From an uncultured Prochlorococcus sp. (GTDB taxonomy: Bacteria > Cyanobacteriota > Cyanobacteriia > PCC-6307 > Cyanobiaceae): 64,000 nt of DNA. Below the pieces are notes generated by a model. It ran no database searches. It was given only the letters and a program-made list of their open reading frames with translations, and had not been told where the DNA came from. A program made the position numbers and the translations under genes. The stretch lies in contig CABZFV010000004.1 of assembly GCA_902525075.1 (NCBI GenBank), forward strand, positions 1-64,000, written 5' to 3'. Shown piece by piece: positions 48,982 through 58,297 of this stretch (position 1 is its first letter; every line of letters begins with the position of its first letter).

Positions 48982-49160
48982 TGAAAAAGGGTTATTTTAA
49001 TTAATCTAAATCGTGTTTTAGAAAACTGCGAATGCCATATTTTAATAAATAAAAGGCCAATAATTTCACACCTATATTTAGTTTTTTAAAAGTATTTAAT
49101 ACACTTTGAGTCATATATAAGTTTAGAATAAATATAAATAAGAGTATTTGACCTTAAATT

Positions 49161-50540
49161 GTGTGGCAAGAAATTAATTACACGGAAGATCCCATTGATC
49201 TTTTGGTTCCTAATATTACTTATAAAATAAATCCTGCAGAAATTGAAAGTATTGAAGCTAATTCTATTGCTGAAGAAATAGGATTTGAATCAGGTGATTC
49301 AATTATTAGTATTAATGGGAAAAAACCAAGAGATTTAATTGATTATCAGATTCTGATTAGTGAAGAAATTTTAGACATATCAGTTTTAGATAAAAATCAT
49401 GAGATTCACAATATAAATATTGAAAAAGATCAAGACGTTAATTTAGGTATAAATTTTAAAGATGCATTATTTGATTCAATCAAGCAATGCAATAATAGAT
49501 GTCCATTTTGTTTTATTGATCAACAGCCAAGTGGTAAAAGAAAAAGCCTATATATCAAAGATGATGATTATAGATTAAGTTTCCTATATGGCTCTTATTT
49601 AACCCTTACGAATTTAAAAAAAGAAGACTGGGAAAGAATTGCTGCGCAAAAACTATCCCCACTTTTTATTTCAGTTCATGCTACTGATCCCGCCACAAGA
49701 GAAAAATTATTAAAAAATAAAAAAGCAGGAGTGATACTCGATCAAATTTCGTGGTTTGAAAAAAACTCTATTCAAATACATGCTCAAATTGTTGTTTGTC
49801 CAGATATAAATGATGGGGATATTCTCGAGAAATCAATTTTGGAACTTGCTGAATTCTATAAAAAAACCTCTCAAACAGTACTTTCAGTAGCAATAGTTCC
49901 TGTAGGACTTACAAAATTTAGACCTGAAAATGATGGATTGAAATCAATCAGCCCAGAATACGCAAAAAAAATTATTAAACAAGTAGAGAGAATTCAAGCC
50001 TCTCTACAAAATACTCTTGGGACTCGTTTTTGTTGGCTAGCAGACGAATGGTATTTAATTGCTGGCACAAATTTACCTAGTTACAAAACCTACGAAAATA
50101 TGCCACAAGAATCTAATGGAGTTGGGACTATTAGAAACTTTCTAGAAGCATTAAGAGAGAAGACTAAAAACCTACCCCAAAAAGTAAAAAAGCCAAAAAA
50201 AGTTAGTTGGATTGTTGGTAAATTAGTTTATGAAGCCCTAATTCCTACAGTTAATAAATTAAACCTAATTAATGGATTAACAATTAATTTATATGGTTTG
50301 CCAAGTGTTTATTGGGGTCAAGATCAAGTTGTTACAGGTCTTCTTACTGGAGAAGATCTAATTTCGGGGCTGAAAAATAAGGATTTAGGAGAAGCTGTTT
50401 ACATACCATCTATTATGTTAAAAATTAATACTGATTTATTTTTAGATGATAAAAATATTCAAGAAGTTGAGAATCAAATAAATACAAAAATTCACGTTCT
50501 TGATGATTCAAATGATATTATTAATACTTTAATTAGATAA
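49161..50540 (+). CDS. PDZ and radical-SAM Fe-S protein (TIGR03279/DUF512)
   Basis: A 459-residue protein. An N-terminal PDZ-like domain (NSIAEEIGFESGDSIISING, residues 35-55) is followed by a radical-SAM-like CX3CX2C at Cys110, Cys114, Cys117 (CNNRCPFCF) and a DUF512 C-terminal part (SWIVGKLVYEALIPTVN). This combination is the putative FeS-containing cyanobacterial oxidoreductase family. Substrate and reaction unknown. GTG start at 49161. The stop is 24 bases before the TolC gene start. Confidence 0.9.
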   Translation: MWQEINYTEDPIDLLVPNITYKINPAEIESIEANSIAEEIGFESGDSIISINGKKPRDLIDYQILISEEILDISVLDKNHEIHNINIEKDQDVNLGINFKDALFDSIKQCNNRCPFCFIDQQPSGKRKSLYIKDDDYRLSFLYGSYLTLTNLKKEDWERIAAQKLSPLFISVHATDPATREKLLKNKKAGVILDQISWFEKNSIQIHAQIVVCPDINDGDILEKSILELAEFYKKTSQTVLSVAIVPVGLTKFRPENDGLKSISPEYAKKIIKQVERIQASLQNTLGTRFCWLADEWYLIAGTNLPSYKTYENMPQESNGVGTIRNFLEALREKTKNLPQKVKKPKKVSWIVGKLVYEALIPTVNKLNLINGLTINLYGLPSVYWGQDQVVTGLLTGEDLISGLKNKDLGEAVYIPSIMLKINTDLFLDDKNIQEVENQINTKIHVLDDSNDIINTLIR

Positions 50541-50564
50541 TCGAATATTTCGAAACTATAAAAC

Positions 50565-51992
50565 ATGTTTAGAAGAGTAATAAATCCTTCCTTATTATTG
50601 CCGCTTACTCTAAGTATGAATACCTTTAATGTTCTATCGAGCGAAATAAAAAATTACATTGATAATGTTTTAGAAGAAAAATCAAATATTACTTTTGTTG
50701 ATTATCAAGAAATAGAAAAACTTGTATTAAATAATCAAGAATTAAAATCATTACAAAACCTAGTAGCCTCCGCAAACTTTAATCTTTCCAGTCAAATTGC
50801 CAAAAGATACCCATCCTTAGATTTTCAAGCCAATGGGTTACCAAAATATGTCGCAGGTAAAAAGTACAATAGCAATTCACCTACTTTAAAAACATCACAA
50901 TTTACTGCTAATCCCTCCCTGAATATTAAATGGGATGTAATTGCCCCGCTAAGAAGATCTGAAATTAAAATTGCCAAAACAAATTACAAAATTGCAGAAA
51001 ATAATTATGAGATTAAGAAAAAAGATTTAATTCAAGAAGCAAGAATCAGATATCACAAATACAAAAAATCATATCAAGATATTCAAAATAAAAAATTCAC
51101 ACTTGATTTATCAATTACAAGTTTAGAAAATGCTAAAGCGAAGCTAGATGCTGGAATTGGTACAAAATTTGAAGTTCTTGAAGCAGAAGCTCAATTATCT
51201 CGAGATCAACAATCACTTAATGAAAAGAAAATAGAACATGAAATTAATAAAATTTCTCTTAAAGAGATTCTTAATCTTAAGGGAGATTTCGAAACTAATA
51301 AAGAGCAAAATCTTATAGGGTTTTGGAATCATAAATTGAATAAGAATATTGATGAAGGTTTGGATAAAAATCTTTCCTTAAAAAACCTTATTCTTCAAAA
51401 ATCAATCAAAAAGAGTCAAGCAGAGGGCTTTTTAGATCAAAATAAGCCAAATATCTATATCAGCAATTCATTATCTAGTACATTTTCAAAGGGAGACTCT
51501 CTAGCAACAAATATCGACTCTGCAAAATCTGGATCTAATTATACAAATACCATAAGTCTAAATTTTGCATGGAATATTTTTGATGGCGGACAAAATAAGA
51601 ACTCCTACAAATCAAAAATAGCAGATGCAGAATCCGAAAAATATGCTTATGAAAATCTAAAAAATGTTTTAACCACAAGTATTAGTAAAGCCTATTTAAA
51701 TCTTCAATTAAATAAAGAAAAAATAATCTCTTCTCTTAAAGATATTGAATCTAGCAAAGAGTCTGTAAGGCTTTCAAGACTTAGATATGATGTCGGAATA
51801 TCAACTCTAAAAGATGTTCTTGTTAGGCAAAATGAATTAAGTAATGCGAAATCAAAAAGTATTAATGCAATATATAATTACAATCTGAATTTAGATGAAT
51901 TAGAAAGATTAACTTTCCTTGATAAAAGTAAAAATTGTTTGGGTAGTAATAACACTAAAATTAAAGATAAAGAGTCTATCTGCAATTTATAA
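50565..51992 (+). CDS. TolC-family outer membrane efflux protein
   Basis: A 475-residue outer-membrane channel. A signal-like N-terminus (PSLLLPLTLSMNTFNVLS) is followed by TolC repeats: NNQELKSLQNLVASANFNLS and long coiled-coil arms (ENAKAKLDAGIGTKFEVLEA, RLRYDVGISTLKDVLVRQ), which are the RxxxGxx hairpin ends. The trimer would connect RND or ABC exporters or type I secretion to the outer membrane. Cysteines near the end (KNCLGS, ESICNL) are unusual. Ends two bases before the IMPase gene. Confidence 0.9.
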   Translation: MFRRVINPSLLLPLTLSMNTFNVLSSEIKNYIDNVLEEKSNITFVDYQEIEKLVLNNQELKSLQNLVASANFNLSSQIAKRYPSLDFQANGLPKYVAGKKYNSNSPTLKTSQFTANPSLNIKWDVIAPLRRSEIKIAKTNYKIAENNYEIKKKDLIQEARIRYHKYKKSYQDIQNKKFTLDLSITSLENAKAKLDAGIGTKFEVLEAEAQLSRDQQSLNEKKIEHEINKISLKEILNLKGDFETNKEQNLIGFWNHKLNKNIDEGLDKNLSLKNLILQKSIKKSQAEGFLDQNKPNIYISNSLSSTFSKGDSLATNIDSAKSGSNYTNTISLNFAWNIFDGGQNKNSYKSKIADAESEKYAYENLKNVLTTSISKAYLNLQLNKEKIISSLKDIESSKESVRLSRLRYDVGISTLKDVLVRQNELSNAKSKSINAIYNYNLNLDELERLTFLDKSKNCLGSNNTKIKDKESICNL

Positions 51993-51994
51993 AG

Positions 51995-52795
51995 ATGAAT
52001 CCACCAAATTTAACTAATAACCAACTACGTGAATTAGATTCTTTATTTGAATTAGTTAGTCAACGTCAAACAAAAGATTTTGGAAATATTAGCGCCAGCA
52101 ATAAAGCAGATGGATCATTATTAACAAGTTGCGATTTATGGAGTGACAAAACAATCGTAGATGGCTTAGCGTCAATAGTTCCAGGTGAAGGCGTCCTTAG
52201 TGAAGAAGGGCAAAAGTTAATTCCAAATTCAAAAGCTTACTGGGTGGTGGATCCACTCGATGGGACAACAAATTTTGCTGCCGGTATCCCTTACTGGTCG
52301 ATATCTGTAGCAAGGTTCGTTGATGGTAAACCACAATCTTCTTTTTTAATAATTCCTACATTGAAAAAAAAGTTTGTATCCATTAAAGGTAAAGGGGTTT
52401 GGTTAAATAACAAGAAATTAGATCCTAGACAAAATAATCGTCAAAGTGAATGTATTTCTTTATGTAGTAGATCAATAAAAATTTTACAAAAAAAACCAAA
52501 CTCAGTATTTCCTGGCAAAATCAGACTCTTAGGTGTATCGAGTTTAAATCTTACGAGTGTAGCGATGGGACAAACCTTCGGAGCAATAGAATCAACCCCT
52601 AAGATATGGGATATTGCAGCAGCCTGGCTGCTCTTAGAAGAACTCAATTGTTCTTTAGAGTGGTTAGAAAAAGATCCTTTAAATTTAGTTTCAGGCGAAG
52701 ACTTGAGCGATGTTAATTTTCCATTAATTGCTTGTAGATCTATAGAAAAATTTGAAATTTTGAAGCCTTGGGGCAACTTGTTATTAGAAAAATAG
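51995..52795 (+). CDS. inositol monophosphatase family protein
   Basis: A 266-residue Mg-dependent phosphatase with Glu70-Glu71 (GVLSEEGQ), the DPLDGTTNF metal site (Asp86, Asp89) and the C-terminal WDIAAAWLLLEELN. It may act on inositol phosphate, histidinol phosphate or 3'(2')-phosphoadenosine phosphate; the family does not separate these by motif alone. Two bases after the TolC gene, so probably co-transcribed. Confidence 0.92.
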   Translation: MNPPNLTNNQLRELDSLFELVSQRQTKDFGNISASNKADGSLLTSCDLWSDKTIVDGLASIVPGEGVLSEEGQKLIPNSKAYWVVDPLDGTTNFAAGIPYWSISVARFVDGKPQSSFLIIPTLKKKFVSIKGKGVWLNNKKLDPRQNNRQSECISLCSRSIKILQKKPNSVFPGKIRLLGVSSLNLTSVAMGQTFGAIESTPKIWDIAAAWLLLEELNCSLEWLEKDPLNLVSGEDLSDVNFPLIACRSIEKFEILKPWGNLLLEK

Positions 52796-52886
52796 TTGCA
52801 TCATAAATAAAAAATTGCTTGAAAAATTTCTTAATCAGATACAATAAAAATTAAGCAAATAAATAAAATATTTGAAGAAGATTAAT

Positions 52887-53801
52887 ATGCAGAGAAGTTC
52901 AACATGGATACTGAAAAGTTTATGGGGAGCTTGTGAGCGATGGAGCAAATCTGATTGTATTGATTTAAGCGCTGCATTTGCATACTACACACTTCAATCA
53001 TTTTTTCCCATCCTTCTAATTTCTCTTTCAATAGCTTCATGGTTCCTAGGAAAACAAGAAGGATTAGATGAACAAATAATTGCCATTGCTGCTCAGCTTT
53101 TACCTCCTTCAGTAGTTGAGTTAGTAGAGACAACATTATTTAATTTGATAGATCAAGGTTTTGGAGCAGGTATTCTTGGGGCTATGTTTTTGCTTTTTAC
53201 CGCAGGAAATGCATATCTATCTCTTCAAAGAGGTTCGGATAGGCTTTGGGAGGACGAAATTCCTTCTAAAAAAGTTAATGCGGCTTGGAGAGTGCAAGCT
53301 TCGAAGTTTCTCCGAAATAGAGTAGAAGCCTTTTTAATAGTATTCTTTATTGGTTTTTTAATGGTACTAGATCAAATTAGTGCAAATCTTAGGATGATCC
53401 CAAGTAACGTTTTAGAAAATCTTTCACAATCTAATAATCTTATTTCTGATTTATTATTAAAGTTGCCGCTATTACAAGTTGGTCAGTTTGCAATACCACT
53501 AATTGGCTTTTCTTTAATGGCTCTTTTATTACAAGCACTTTTACCCAGTAGAAAAGTTCCCTTAAAACCACTATTACCTGGATCTTTTCTTATTGGAATT
53601 GGCCTAACAACTTTGAACCTAGCAGTAAGTAAAAGTATTCTCTCACTTGGAGTAAGATTTCAAGCATACGGTTTTATAGGAGGTTTTCTTGTACTTACTG
53701 TTTGGGTATGGCTATTAGGAGTGATTTTATATTTTGGACAGTGTTGGAGCGTAGTAATTGCTAGTATGACATTAGTAAATAAAAAAAGAAATTATAGATA
53801 A
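52887..53801 (+). CDS. YihY/BrkB family membrane protein
   Basis: About 304 residues with roughly six TM helices and the family blocks LSAAFAYYTLQSFFPILLIS, FTAGNAYLSLQRGSDRLW, and near the end QAYGFIGGFLVLTVWVWLLG. I start at ATG 52887, because GAAGAAG at about 7 bases upstream fits; an in-frame TTG at 52872 exists. The family was once annotated as RNase BN, wrongly; its function is unknown. Good length. Confidence 0.9.
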   Translation: MQRSSTWILKSLWGACERWSKSDCIDLSAAFAYYTLQSFFPILLISLSIASWFLGKQEGLDEQIIAIAAQLLPPSVVELVETTLFNLIDQGFGAGILGAMFLLFTAGNAYLSLQRGSDRLWEDEIPSKKVNAAWRVQASKFLRNRVEAFLIVFFIGFLMVLDQISANLRMIPSNVLENLSQSNNLISDLLLKLPLLQVGQFAIPLIGFSLMALLLQALLPSRKVPLKPLLPGSFLIGIGLTTLNLAVSKSILSLGVRFQAYGFIGGFLVLTVWVWLLGVILYFGQCWSVVIASMTLVNKKRNYR

Positions 53802-53812
53802 GGCTAAGTAAG

Positions 53813-54154
53813 GTGAATTATTTTCTAAAAGCTAATAAAAATCTTCTTATCTACTCAATAATCATACTTATCGTAATACCAATTTTTGGATTTAATTTTT
53901 TCATTAGCTTTGTTGGAAATATCCTACTTCTTTTATTTTTAATTCCTCTTTTATTATTAGTTTTAGTATTTATGGGTTTTAACTCTTACAAATCTAGAAT
54001 TAATACATGCAGTAATTGTGGGACAATATCATTAGATTTAAGTGAAACATGCATGAATTGCGGTGCAAATTTAGAGAATATAAGTAAGAAAAATCAATTA
54101 AATAAAAAGCCTAGTGAAAGTACCATTGAAGTGGAAGCAGAAGAAATTAAGTAA
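53813..54154 (+). CDS. two-TM membrane protein with zinc ribbon
   Basis: A 113-residue protein: two TM helices (NLLIYSIIILIVIPIFGFNF and FVGNILLLLFLIPLLLLVLV), then a cytoplasmic zinc ribbon of type CX2C-X10-CX2C (Cys66, Cys69, Cys80, Cys83) and an acidic tail. GTG start at 53813 with AAGG immediately before it. No family recognised. Ends four bases before the convergent hli gene. Confidence 0.72.
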   Translation: MNYFLKANKNLLIYSIIILIVIPIFGFNFFISFVGNILLLLFLIPLLLLVLVFMGFNSYKSRINTCSNCGTISLDLSETCMNCGANLENISKKNQLNKKPSESTIEVEAEEIK

Positions 54155-54158
54155 AATA

Positions 54159-54305
54159 CTAACCTATTCCAATTTGTCGAAGGATGCTTTGTCCAGTAAT
54201 TAACTCAGTACCAAGTCCAATCAAAATACCCATCATTGCCATACGGCCATTCCAAGTTTCTGCGAAATTTACGAACCCAAATCTTGGTTGATCGTCATTA
54301 TTCAT
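54159..54305 (-). CDS. hli: high-light-inducible protein (Hli, LHC-like)
   Basis: A 48-residue one-helix protein: PRFGFVNFAETWNGRMAMMG carries the chlorophyll-binding ExxxxNGRxAM(M)G motif of LHC-like proteins, and GILIGLGTELITGQS follows. Hli proteins bind chlorophyll or carotenoid and protect PSII assembly intermediates under high light; Prochlorococcus has many copies. At 147 bases it falls below many gene-caller limits. An AT-rich 69-base spacer upstream should hold its promoter, a likely RpaB target in general, but I see no clean HLR1 pair. Convergent with the zinc-ribbon gene. Confidence 0.9.
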   Translation of the reverse strand: MNNDDQPRFGFVNFAETWNGRMAMMGILIGLGTELITGQSILRQIGIG

Positions 54306-54374
54306 AATTAACTAGAATATCTATAAGATTATTTTAACGTTTTAAGGAAGAATTTATGATAAATAATTAATTAT

Positions 54375-54758
54375 TTATTTAACATGTCTTACACCATCAA
54401 CAGGTCGATACTCATCTCCAGTTAACTCTTCAAATACAATGGCTGGAAGTCCTGTATCAAACATTGTTTGCAATGCTTCTTTTAACATAGGATTCCAACC
54501 TCCAGTACTAACTTTTCCATGTCTTACAGTCCAGTCCCAAGTCCCTTGAAGATCTCTGGGTAGTCTACCTTCTCTATCTCTTCGAGCGACTAAGTCTAAA
54601 GATTCAACTATACCAACAATTACTGGATTTTTACCGTAAGAAGGAGTAAGACTTAGTTCAAGTCTCACTGGATCTTCTTTAACCATTTTTAAACGAAATC
54701 TAGGTGGTAACTTAAGTGATCTAATTACCGATGAGACAATTTTTGTTCTTAATTCCAA
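54375..54758 (-). CDS. conserved cyanobacterial hypothetical protein
   Basis: A 127-residue basic-to-neutral protein with blocks LPPRFRLKMVKEDPVRLELS and GTWDWTVRHGKVSTGGWNPM that look strongly conserved in style. I recall picocyanobacterial homologues of this kind, without function. No signal peptide, TM segment or cysteine; likely cytoplasmic. It is upstream of hli on the same strand, 69 bases away. Start is ATG 54758. Confidence 0.75.
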   Translation of the reverse strand: MELRTKIVSSVIRSLKLPPRFRLKMVKEDPVRLELSLTPSYGKNPVIVGIVESLDLVARRDREGRLPRDLQGTWDWTVRHGKVSTGGWNPMLKEALQTMFDTGLPAIVFEELTGDEYRPVDGVRHVK

Positions 54759-54782
54759 TTTTTTTCCTTAGATATAATTTGA

Positions 54783-55049
54783 TTAATCAGTTGTTGAACC
54801 TTTTTCTTCTAATGTAGAGTCATTATCATTAGAAAATCTTACTGTTAGTAGTTCCTCTTCTGTTATATTTCCTGATTTATCTAAAAGTTCTGGATGTATT
54901 GTGTACTTTTTTTGTCTAAAACTGGAAGCACTTAATCGCTGGTTTTTATTATCGGATATACCCCAGCCATTAGACATAACTTTAAAAGCTTTCCAAACTA
55001 AATATGTTAAGGCTACAGAATATATTATTGGAAAAAGAATAGTCATCAA
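54783..55049 (-). CDS. DUF2973 small membrane protein
   Basis: An 88-residue protein with one N-terminal TM helix (TILFPIIYSVALTYLVWKAF) and a soluble acidic tail. The block KKYTIHPELLDKSGNITEEE matches the DUF2973 family of cyanobacteria. No function known. Start ATG 55049. It precedes the 127-residue gene by 24 bases and probably shares its transcript. Confidence 0.85.
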   Translation of the reverse strand: MMTILFPIIYSVALTYLVWKAFKVMSNGWGISDNKNQRLSASSFRQKKYTIHPELLDKSGNITEEELLTVRFSNDNDSTLEEKGSTTD

Positions 55050-55218
55050 ACTTATAAATTAGTTAGTTATATTTTTAATATCATAGCTCGAAAAAAAGAA
55101 ATTTAGCTACTTTAAGTTATTAAATTATTTTTTTAGATTCAATAAATTTAATAAGTAGTTATATTTAAATTACACTGTTGAGGTGTATTAAATCTCTCGA
55201 AGAACAAAAAAATCAAAA

Positions 55219-56340
55219 TTGAAAAGAGACATTCAAAAGTTATTACTAATCGCAACATTAATTACAGTAGGCGTTAGATACCCTGAAAAAGTCATATCCC
55301 AACAAATAAATAGACCAAAAATTAATGAAGTTAATTTATATTCAAACAAATCTTTTGTAACTAAAGCTGTAGAAAGAACCGGTGCAGCTGTGGTGACAAT
55401 TGATACTCAAAGATATGTTAAAAAAAGAAATTTTCCAAGAAATTCTCAACTATTTCTAGACCCATATTTTGAAAGATTTTTTGGATTAGATTTCCCTAAC
55501 GAAAACCGACCAAGGATAGAGCAAAACCAAGGCAGTGGATTTATATTTGCAGATGGACTTATAATGACAAATGCTCATGTAGTGAATGGATCAGATAAGG
55601 TAATTGTTGGTTTAACCAATGGCAAAAAATTTAACGCTAAAATGATAGGTCAAGACTCTTTTACTGATTTAGCTGTGCTAAAGATTGAAGGGAGGGGGCC
55701 TTGGCCAAAAGCAAAATTGGGCGATTCTTCAAGGATTAAAGTTGGTGATTGGGCTATAGCAGTTGGTAATCCATTCGGACTGGAAAACACAGTTACGCTT
55801 GGTATTATTAGTAATCTAAATAGAAACGTAACTCAATTAGGAATATATGATAAAAAACTTGAACTGATACAAACAGACGCTGCTATAAATCCTGGCAATT
55901 CTGGAGGTCCACTGTTGAATAGCGATGGAGAAGTAATTGGTATAAATACGTTGATAAGATCAGGTCCAGGAGCGGGTTTGAGTTTCGCAATCCCAATTAA
56001 TAAAGCTAAGGAAATTGCCTATCAACTTTTAAACAATGGGAAAGTAATACATCCCATGATTGGAATTAGTCTAATAGAAGAAGGTATTTCTGAGAGAAAA
56101 AATAATGTCGTAAAAGTTGGATATGTAGTACCGAACAGTCCAGCTGAAAAGAGTGGAATCAAGATAGATGATATTTTAATTAAAGTAGGAGATAAAGATA
56201 TTGAAACCGCATCAGACGTAATAGAACAAATTAGTAAAAATGGTATCAAAAAACAAGTAACTATATTATTGAAGCGTAAAAATAAATTTATTAAATTAAA
56301 AGTAATACCAACTGATATTACTAATCTAAAAAATAACTAA
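55219..56340 (+). CDS. HtrA/Deg-type serine protease
   Basis: A 373-residue protease: short N-terminal hydrophobic signal, trypsin-like domain with His120 (TNAHVVN), Asp150 (FTDLAVLKI) and Ser228 (NPGNSGGPLL), and one C-terminal PDZ domain (from about residue 255). Single-PDZ layout fits cyanobacterial HhoA/HhoB/HtrA, which degrade damaged PSII and misfolded lumenal or periplasmic proteins. TTG start at 55219; no earlier ATG. The upstream 169-base spacer is AT-rich with no visible gene. Confidence 0.94.
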   Translation: MKRDIQKLLLIATLITVGVRYPEKVISQQINRPKINEVNLYSNKSFVTKAVERTGAAVVTIDTQRYVKKRNFPRNSQLFLDPYFERFFGLDFPNENRPRIEQNQGSGFIFADGLIMTNAHVVNGSDKVIVGLTNGKKFNAKMIGQDSFTDLAVLKIEGRGPWPKAKLGDSSRIKVGDWAIAVGNPFGLENTVTLGIISNLNRNVTQLGIYDKKLELIQTDAAINPGNSGGPLLNSDGEVIGINTLIRSGPGAGLSFAIPINKAKEIAYQLLNNGKVIHPMIGISLIEEGISERKNNVVKVGYVVPNSPAEKSGIKIDDILIKVGDKDIETASDVIEQISKNGIKKQVTILLKRKNKFIKLKVIPTDITNLKNN

Positions 56341-56345
56341 AAAAT

Positions 56346-56489
56346 TTAATTATCATCCCGTTTAAGTATTTCTACACATCTAGAAATACAGCTACCATCC
56401 CTCGTATCGCAGGAAGTAATGCATTCAAAATAACTTTCTACAGGATCAGAAATTTGAAAATGTTTTTCTTGGAAATCGTAATTTTTCAT
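56346..56489 (-). CDS. twin-CX3C micro-protein
   Basis: A 47-residue ORF with ATG 56489, ending six bases from the convergent htrA stop. It has four cysteines in two CX3C motifs, C23-X3-C27 and C34-X3-C38, separated by six residues, and an otherwise polar sequence. No signal peptide. Twin CX3C is the layout of small disulfide-linked proteins such as mitochondrial Tim9/Tim10 and some metal or redox proteins, though their spacer is longer. The start overlaps no other gene and lies in a short intergenic gap. Real, but function unknown. Confidence 0.7.
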   Translation of the reverse strand: MKNYDFQEKHFQISDPVESYFECITSCDTRDGSCISRCVEILKRDDN

Positions 56490-56599
56490 TTAAATTATTA
56501 AAACCTATTTTTGTATTTCAAGATTAATCAAGGATGCTCAACTATGTAAAGATAAATGAGTGATCTTACTTAGCCAATTGTAAATTTTATTAAAAGTAA

Positions 56600-58225
56600 T
56601 CAAATTTTTTTGTTTTGAGTTTTTTCTAAAAAATATTCGTAATTACCATCATATGAAAATAACCTTGAATCTTTAATTTCAATAACTCTATTTGCAACCT
56701 TTGAAATAAAATATCGATCATGAGAAATGATTAATAATGAACCTTTATAATTTTTAATTGCTAATTCTAAGTTTTCCTTAGATTGCAGATCCAAATGATT
56801 AGTTGGTTCGTCCAAAAGAAGGAAATTACTAGGATTAATAATCATGAGCGCTAATGCTAATCTTGCCTTTTCTCCCCCACTGAGTTGTTTAATATATTTA
56901 AAAACAGTTTCATTTTGAAAGCCAAAACCCCCTAGAAATGTTCTAACTTTTTTTTGGGACCAATCTGGAGACTTATTACATATTAAATCAATAACCCTTT
57001 CGTCAAGTGAAAGTGCTTCAGCCTGATTCTGTTGATAATAGCTAGTTATTATATTATGTTTACCAAAATTAATTTCTCCAATTTCAGGAGATATTTTGTT
57101 CATAATAATTTTTAGCAATGTAGATTTGCCGCAGCCATTAGGTCCTAATATTGCTATTTTCTCCCCAGAACAAATCTTTAAATTAATATCTAAAAAAAGA
57201 ATTTTATCCTCAAAACTATGAGACAAATTTTTGATATTTAGAACTAATTTTCCTGAGCGAGGGCACTCTGGAAAATTAAAAACAGGACTTTTTGATTGTG
57301 CTATGGGAGCCTCAATTTTAGAAATCTTTTTTAATTGTTTTTCTCTACTCTTTGCTTGAGAACTTCTAGTTGCACTAGCTCTAAATCTATCTATATATCT
57401 CTTCTGTAACTCAATTTCTTTTTGTTGTAATTGATATGCCTTATTTTGTGATTCTTCATTCAAAGATTTCTGTTCCACAAAAAAAGAATAGTTGCCATTG
57501 TATGTTTCAGAAGTTCCTCTATCTACAAAAATTATTTTTTTACATAATTTATCTAAAAAATATCTATCATGGCTAATTATCATAACAGCAATTTTGAGCG
57601 ATGATAGATATTCTTCCAACCAAAAAATAGTTTCTAAATCTAAATGATTGGTTGGTTCATCCAGTAAAAGTAAATCAGGTTTTTTTAAGATTATTTTTCC
57701 AAGTGCAACTTTCATCTGCCAACCACCTGAGAAATGGCCAACTAATTTATCAGCATCTTCTGTAGAAAAGCCCAATTTTGGTAATATTTTTTCTACATCA
57801 GATTGCATTTTATAACCACCTAAAGCTTCAAATTTTGCTTGATATTTTGCGAGTTGATTCACAAAAATTTCAAGTTGATCGGAATTTTGTTTTATATCCA
57901 ACGATTTCATTTTATTCTCAATTTCTAAAAGTTTAACAGCAACAATTTGTATATCTTTAAAAGAACTTTCTAATTCCTGTCTCACTGAAAAATTCAAATT
58001 ACAATCAAACTCTTGCTTTAAATGGGCAATTTTAGGATTTCCCTCTTTGATGATCGTTCCACTTGTTTGCTCTTCCTCTCCAATTAAAATCTTAAATTGG
58101 GTTGATTTACCTGCACCATTAGAACCAACTAAGCCAACTTTTTCTCCTTTCTTAATCTCCCAACTAATATTTTTTAAAACCACATCTGTAGAATAAATTT
58201 TGCTTACACCTTCAAATCTAATCAC
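56600..58225 (-). CDS. ABC-F ATPase (ribosome-associated translation factor)
   Basis: A 541-residue protein with two ABC domains and no TM segment: Walker A GSNGAGKST (residues 34-42) and GPNGCGKST in the second half, signatures FSGGWQMKVALG and LSGGEKARLALAL, both followed by LLLDEPTNHLDL. The linker between them is a Lys/Gln-rich helical hairpin. ABC-F proteins (EttA, Uup, YdiF) bind the E-site of stalled ribosomes. Which subfamily is uncertain. Confidence 0.92.
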   Translation of the reverse strand: MIRFEGVSKIYSTDVVLKNISWEIKKGEKVGLVGSNGAGKSTQFKILIGEEEQTSGTIIKEGNPKIAHLKQEFDCNLNFSVRQELESSFKDIQIVAVKLLEIENKMKSLDIKQNSDQLEIFVNQLAKYQAKFEALGGYKMQSDVEKILPKLGFSTEDADKLVGHFSGGWQMKVALGKIILKKPDLLLLDEPTNHLDLETIFWLEEYLSSLKIAVMIISHDRYFLDKLCKKIIFVDRGTSETYNGNYSFFVEQKSLNEESQNKAYQLQQKEIELQKRYIDRFRASATRSSQAKSREKQLKKISKIEAPIAQSKSPVFNFPECPRSGKLVLNIKNLSHSFEDKILFLDINLKICSGEKIAILGPNGCGKSTLLKIIMNKISPEIGEINFGKHNIITSYYQQNQAEALSLDERVIDLICNKSPDWSQKKVRTFLGGFGFQNETVFKYIKQLSGGEKARLALALMIINPSNFLLLDEPTNHLDLQSKENLELAIKNYKGSLLIISHDRYFISKVANRVIEIKDSRLFSYDGNYEYFLEKTQNKKI

Positions 58226-58297
58226 TGTTTTAAAAATAGAATTTACAAAATCTGTGGCTTATTTACTAAAAAATATTTTGTGGAATAAAATTAAATC

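Noticed and set aside
48982-49160. Possible small gene in the 179-base spacer before the radical-SAM gene
   Set aside because: Only frames of a few codons; no tRNA, hairpin or conserved-looking peptide seen.
54306-54374. RpaB HLR1 site upstream of hli
   Set aside because: I could not find two TTACA-type half sites with proper spacing, so I do not annotate one.
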